Assembly: GCA_947502965.1 (NCBI GenBank)
Contig: CANNCG010000048.1
Span: forward strand, 1-6,894
Origin: a bacterium
GTDB taxonomy: Bacteria > Margulisbacteria > Marinamargulisbacteria > SXXA01
DNA length: 6,894 nucleotides
Direction of reading: 5' to 3'
Shown: positions 6,022 through 6,894 of the stretch, piece after piece
Position numbering within the stretch: position 1 is the stretch's first letter
How the letters are laid out: each line of letters opens with the position of its first letter
Translations under genes and position numbers: made by a program
The notes under the pieces: model-generated
The model's input: the letters and a program-made list of their open reading frames with translations, nothing else
What the model was told of the DNA's origin: nothing
Database searches by the model: none

Positions 6022-6095
6022 GTCGAGTCGCCCCAAGGAACTTCTCCTCGAGGCGCTCACGGAACCGGACGTGAACGTCTCCGCTCATCCGGCTC
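6022..6095 (-). ncRNA. Group II intron domains V and VI with 3' splice site
   Basis: Domain V is 6095 down to 6062, exactly 34 nt. Its lower stem GAGCCGGA/TCCGGTTC contains the catalytic AGC triad, the two-base bulge is CG (6071-6070), and the upper stem TGAGCG/CGTTCA is capped by a GAGA (GNRA-type) tetraloop. Domain VI (6058-6025) is a long hairpin whose base GAG/CTC leaves A6028 bulged, the expected branch-point adenosine. The intron then ends CTCGAC at 6022, placing the branch A seventh from the end, as usual, with the expected AY terminus. Read by hand folding from the sequence. Confidence 0.85.
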
Positions 6096-6098
6096 TTC

Positions 6099-6244
6099 CT
6101 ATCCCGTCTTTGGTATCACGTTTTGCCAGTGGGCAAACAGCCCAGATTGCTTACACGCAATGCGCTTCAGGCAGTGGACTGCAAGCCCTTTGTGGTTCCG
6201 CAGTCTCTTACAATTACGCATGACCCATCTTACTAACCTGCAGT
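6099..6244 (-). pseudogene. Group II intron maturase/reverse transcriptase, C-terminal fragment
   Basis: Forty-seven residues remain before the TAG at 6101-6099. They read CRLVRWVMRNCKRLRNHKGL and continue through AVHCLKRIAC to GLFAHWQNVIPKTG. The RW-MR--KRLR pattern and the FAHW close to the stop are typical ends of bacterial group II intron-encoded proteins. The catalytic reverse transcriptase domain and thumb are absent. The reading frame is broken at 6245, where repeat R begins. Confidence 0.75.
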
Positions 6245-6309
6245 CTATACCGGTTCCAAAATGAAACCCGGATTTCAAATCGTGGCGGGAGCATATTCTT
6301 ATATGTGAC
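6245..6309 (+). repeat. Interspersed repeat R, copy 3 (full length)
   Basis: This 65-bp copy differs from copy 1 at four positions (C to G at 6252, A to G at 6285, C to A at 6293, C to T at 6300). It keeps the CCCG/CGGG arms and the GATTTCAAATC palindrome. Flanks on both sides are unrelated to those of copy 1, which defines the element ends near 6245 and 6309. On the - strand the hairpin is followed by TTTCATTTT, resembling an intrinsic terminator. Confidence 0.85.
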
Positions 6310-6484
6310 TATGCCTGTGGCTGAGGGAGGATCCGGCTTTGCCGCGTCCGACCGGGGAACGTGCTCGCGCCGCATGCCGCGACAACTATAACGGATCTTC
6401 CGAAAAATCCCAAGTACAAATCGAGGCTAAAAAAAACCGACATTCGTAGCTACGAATATGTAAAGTATATTTTTTAATAATATA
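6310..6484. other. Gene-less spacer between repeat R and the transposase
   Basis: I find no gene here. 6310-6390 is GC-rich and contains a hairpin, GGATCCGGC (6329-6337) against GCCGCGTCC (6341-6349), with one mismatch and a TTT loop. From about 6400 the base composition turns sharply AT-rich, which may mark the left edge of the insertion sequence somewhere in 6400-6440. I could not identify its terminal inverted repeat because the other end is outside the window. Confidence 0.5.
6442..6457. repeat. 16-nt perfect palindrome
   Basis: ATTCGTAGCTACGAAT is perfectly self-complementary with no loop. It lies 28 nt upstream of the -35 box of the transposase promoter, a position suited to a dimeric repressor or transposase binding site. 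No known operator is recognised. Confidence 0.5.
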
Positions 6485-6513
6485 TTGAGTTTTTAATTAT
6501 TTGCATATATAAT
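6485..6513 (+). promoter_or_regulatory. Promoter of the transposase gene
   Basis: TTGAGT (6485-6490) and a perfect TATAAT (6508-6513) with an ideal 17-nt spacer. Transcription would start near 6520, about 3 nt before the first plausible codon of the transposase, leaving almost no leader. Confidence 0.6.
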
Positions 6514-6522
6514 GTAGCAACG

Positions 6523-6894
6523 ATTTATATTACCCGAACAAAAAAGACAGTAGGCAGCAAACAGTACCAATCTGTCCTGCTGGTAAAAAGCGTGCGGATC
6601 AATGGGAAGCCAAGACATGAGACGATTCTGAATTTGAGCCAATGGTCCAATGAGCAGGTGGCGGCGCTAGAGTTTGCCCTGAAAGGCAACAAGGGAATCG
6701 GGACCCTCGATGAGGTGACGGCAACGACAGAGAAGAGGATTGGCGGAGTGTTGGTTGTGGCCCATTTGGCCAAGAAGCTGGGCATTACAGAGGCTCTAGG
6801 AACGACGAAGGAAGCGCGCTTGGCCATGGCCTTAATCGCGGGTCGACTCCTCACCCAAGGATCGCGGCTCAGGCTATGCGAATGGCAAAAGATG
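6523..6894 (+). CDS. IS1634-like transposase, 5' part (runs off window)
   Basis: The open frame covers 124 residues to the window edge, with no stop. It opens (I)YITRTKKTVGSKQYQSVLLVKSVRINGKPRHETILNL, the pattern of IS1634-type DDE transposases, whose N-termini read MYIR-K followed by V-SVR-NGK-R. The later part (LDEVTATTEKRIGGVLVVAHLAKKLGI) also fits. The catalytic DDE domain would lie downstream. Oddly, the frame has no ATG, GTG or TTG between the stop at 6478 and GTG 6592, which would remove 23 family-like residues. ATT 6523 stands where ATG is expected. There is no Shine-Dalgarno. The copy may be silenced by loss of its start codon or may use AUU. Family assignment is from pattern memory. 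Confidence 0.7.
   Translation, partial: MYITRTKKTVGSKQYQSVLLVKSVRINGKPRHETILNLSQWSNEQVAALEFALKGNKGIGTLDEVTATTEKRIGGVLVVAHLAKKLGITEALGTTKEARLAMALIAGRLLTQGSRLRLCEWQKM

Larger units (their letters stand above)
6022..6244 (-). mobile_element. 3' remnant of a group II intron
   Basis: On the - strand this holds, in order, the C-terminus of the maturase reading frame, domain V, domain VI and the intron 3' end. Everything upstream (domains I-IV and most of the reverse transcriptase) is missing, cut off where repeat R copy 3 begins at 6245. It is therefore a dead fragment unless supplied in trans. The maturase tail and the closeness of its stop codon to domain V (3 nt) suggest a bacterial class C-like intron, which insert beside terminator-like hairpins. 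Confidence 0.8.

Noticed and set aside
6329..6349. GC-rich hairpin considered as a terminator or intron 5' domain
   Set aside because: No T-tract follows on either strand and no GTGYG-type intron 5' end is adjacent. Retained only as a note in the spacer entry.
6525..6854. Open frame of 109 codons on the - strand opposite the transposase
   Set aside because: The + strand frame matches a transposase family while this one matches nothing and is low-complexity, so it is a shadow.

Overview
The window comes from a Gram-negative-type (diderm) bacterium. It carries lpxD (lipid A synthesis), a Skp/OmpH periplasmic chaperone gene and an outer-membrane beta-barrel gene, beside core translation genes. 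All genes and both tRNAs are on the + strand except one decayed mobile-element remnant. I cannot fix the phylum. The end of the Skp-like protein (GGFDLTEF) and the bifunctional-nuclease gene directly after rplT recall non-proteobacterial diderms such as Margulisbacteria or Elusimicrobia, or deltaproteobacteria. That is an impression from memory, not a demonstrated placement.

Layout. 1-265 is an upstream spacer with a good promoter at 190-218. 266-2549 is an envelope operon: skp/ompH, then lpxD (3-nt gap, GTG start), then a YjbH-like beta-barrel gene whose ATG overlaps the lpxD stop. The first codons of that third gene are interrupted by a 65-bp repeat, called R here. 2550-2715 is a spacer with a possible terminator and tRNA promoter. 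2716-2803 is tRNA-Leu(TAA), followed 17 nt later by prmC (release-factor glutamine methyltransferase). 3768-4181 is a DUF2237 gene that looks leaderless. 4221-5997 is a translation operon with a near-consensus extended -10 promoter: infC (start codon AUA), rpmI, rplT, a bifunctional nuclease (DUF151) gene, and tRNA-Arg(TCT).

From 5998 to the end the window is mobile DNA piled up behind tRNA-Arg. It holds an 18-nt piece of R, a 223-nt 3' remnant of a group II intron on the - strand (maturase C-terminus, domain V, domain VI with bulged A), a full second R copy, a gene-less spacer with a 16-nt perfect palindrome, and the 5' part of an IS1634-like transposase gene that runs off the window. The predicted 3' splice site of the intron falls exactly where the R match ends, so R appears to have been the intron's insertion target.

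The most notable points are the R family (inside a gene, and as an intron target), the AUA start of infC, and the transposase frame with no ATG, GTG or TTG at its expected start. I found no CRISPR array, defence system or new multi-gene system.
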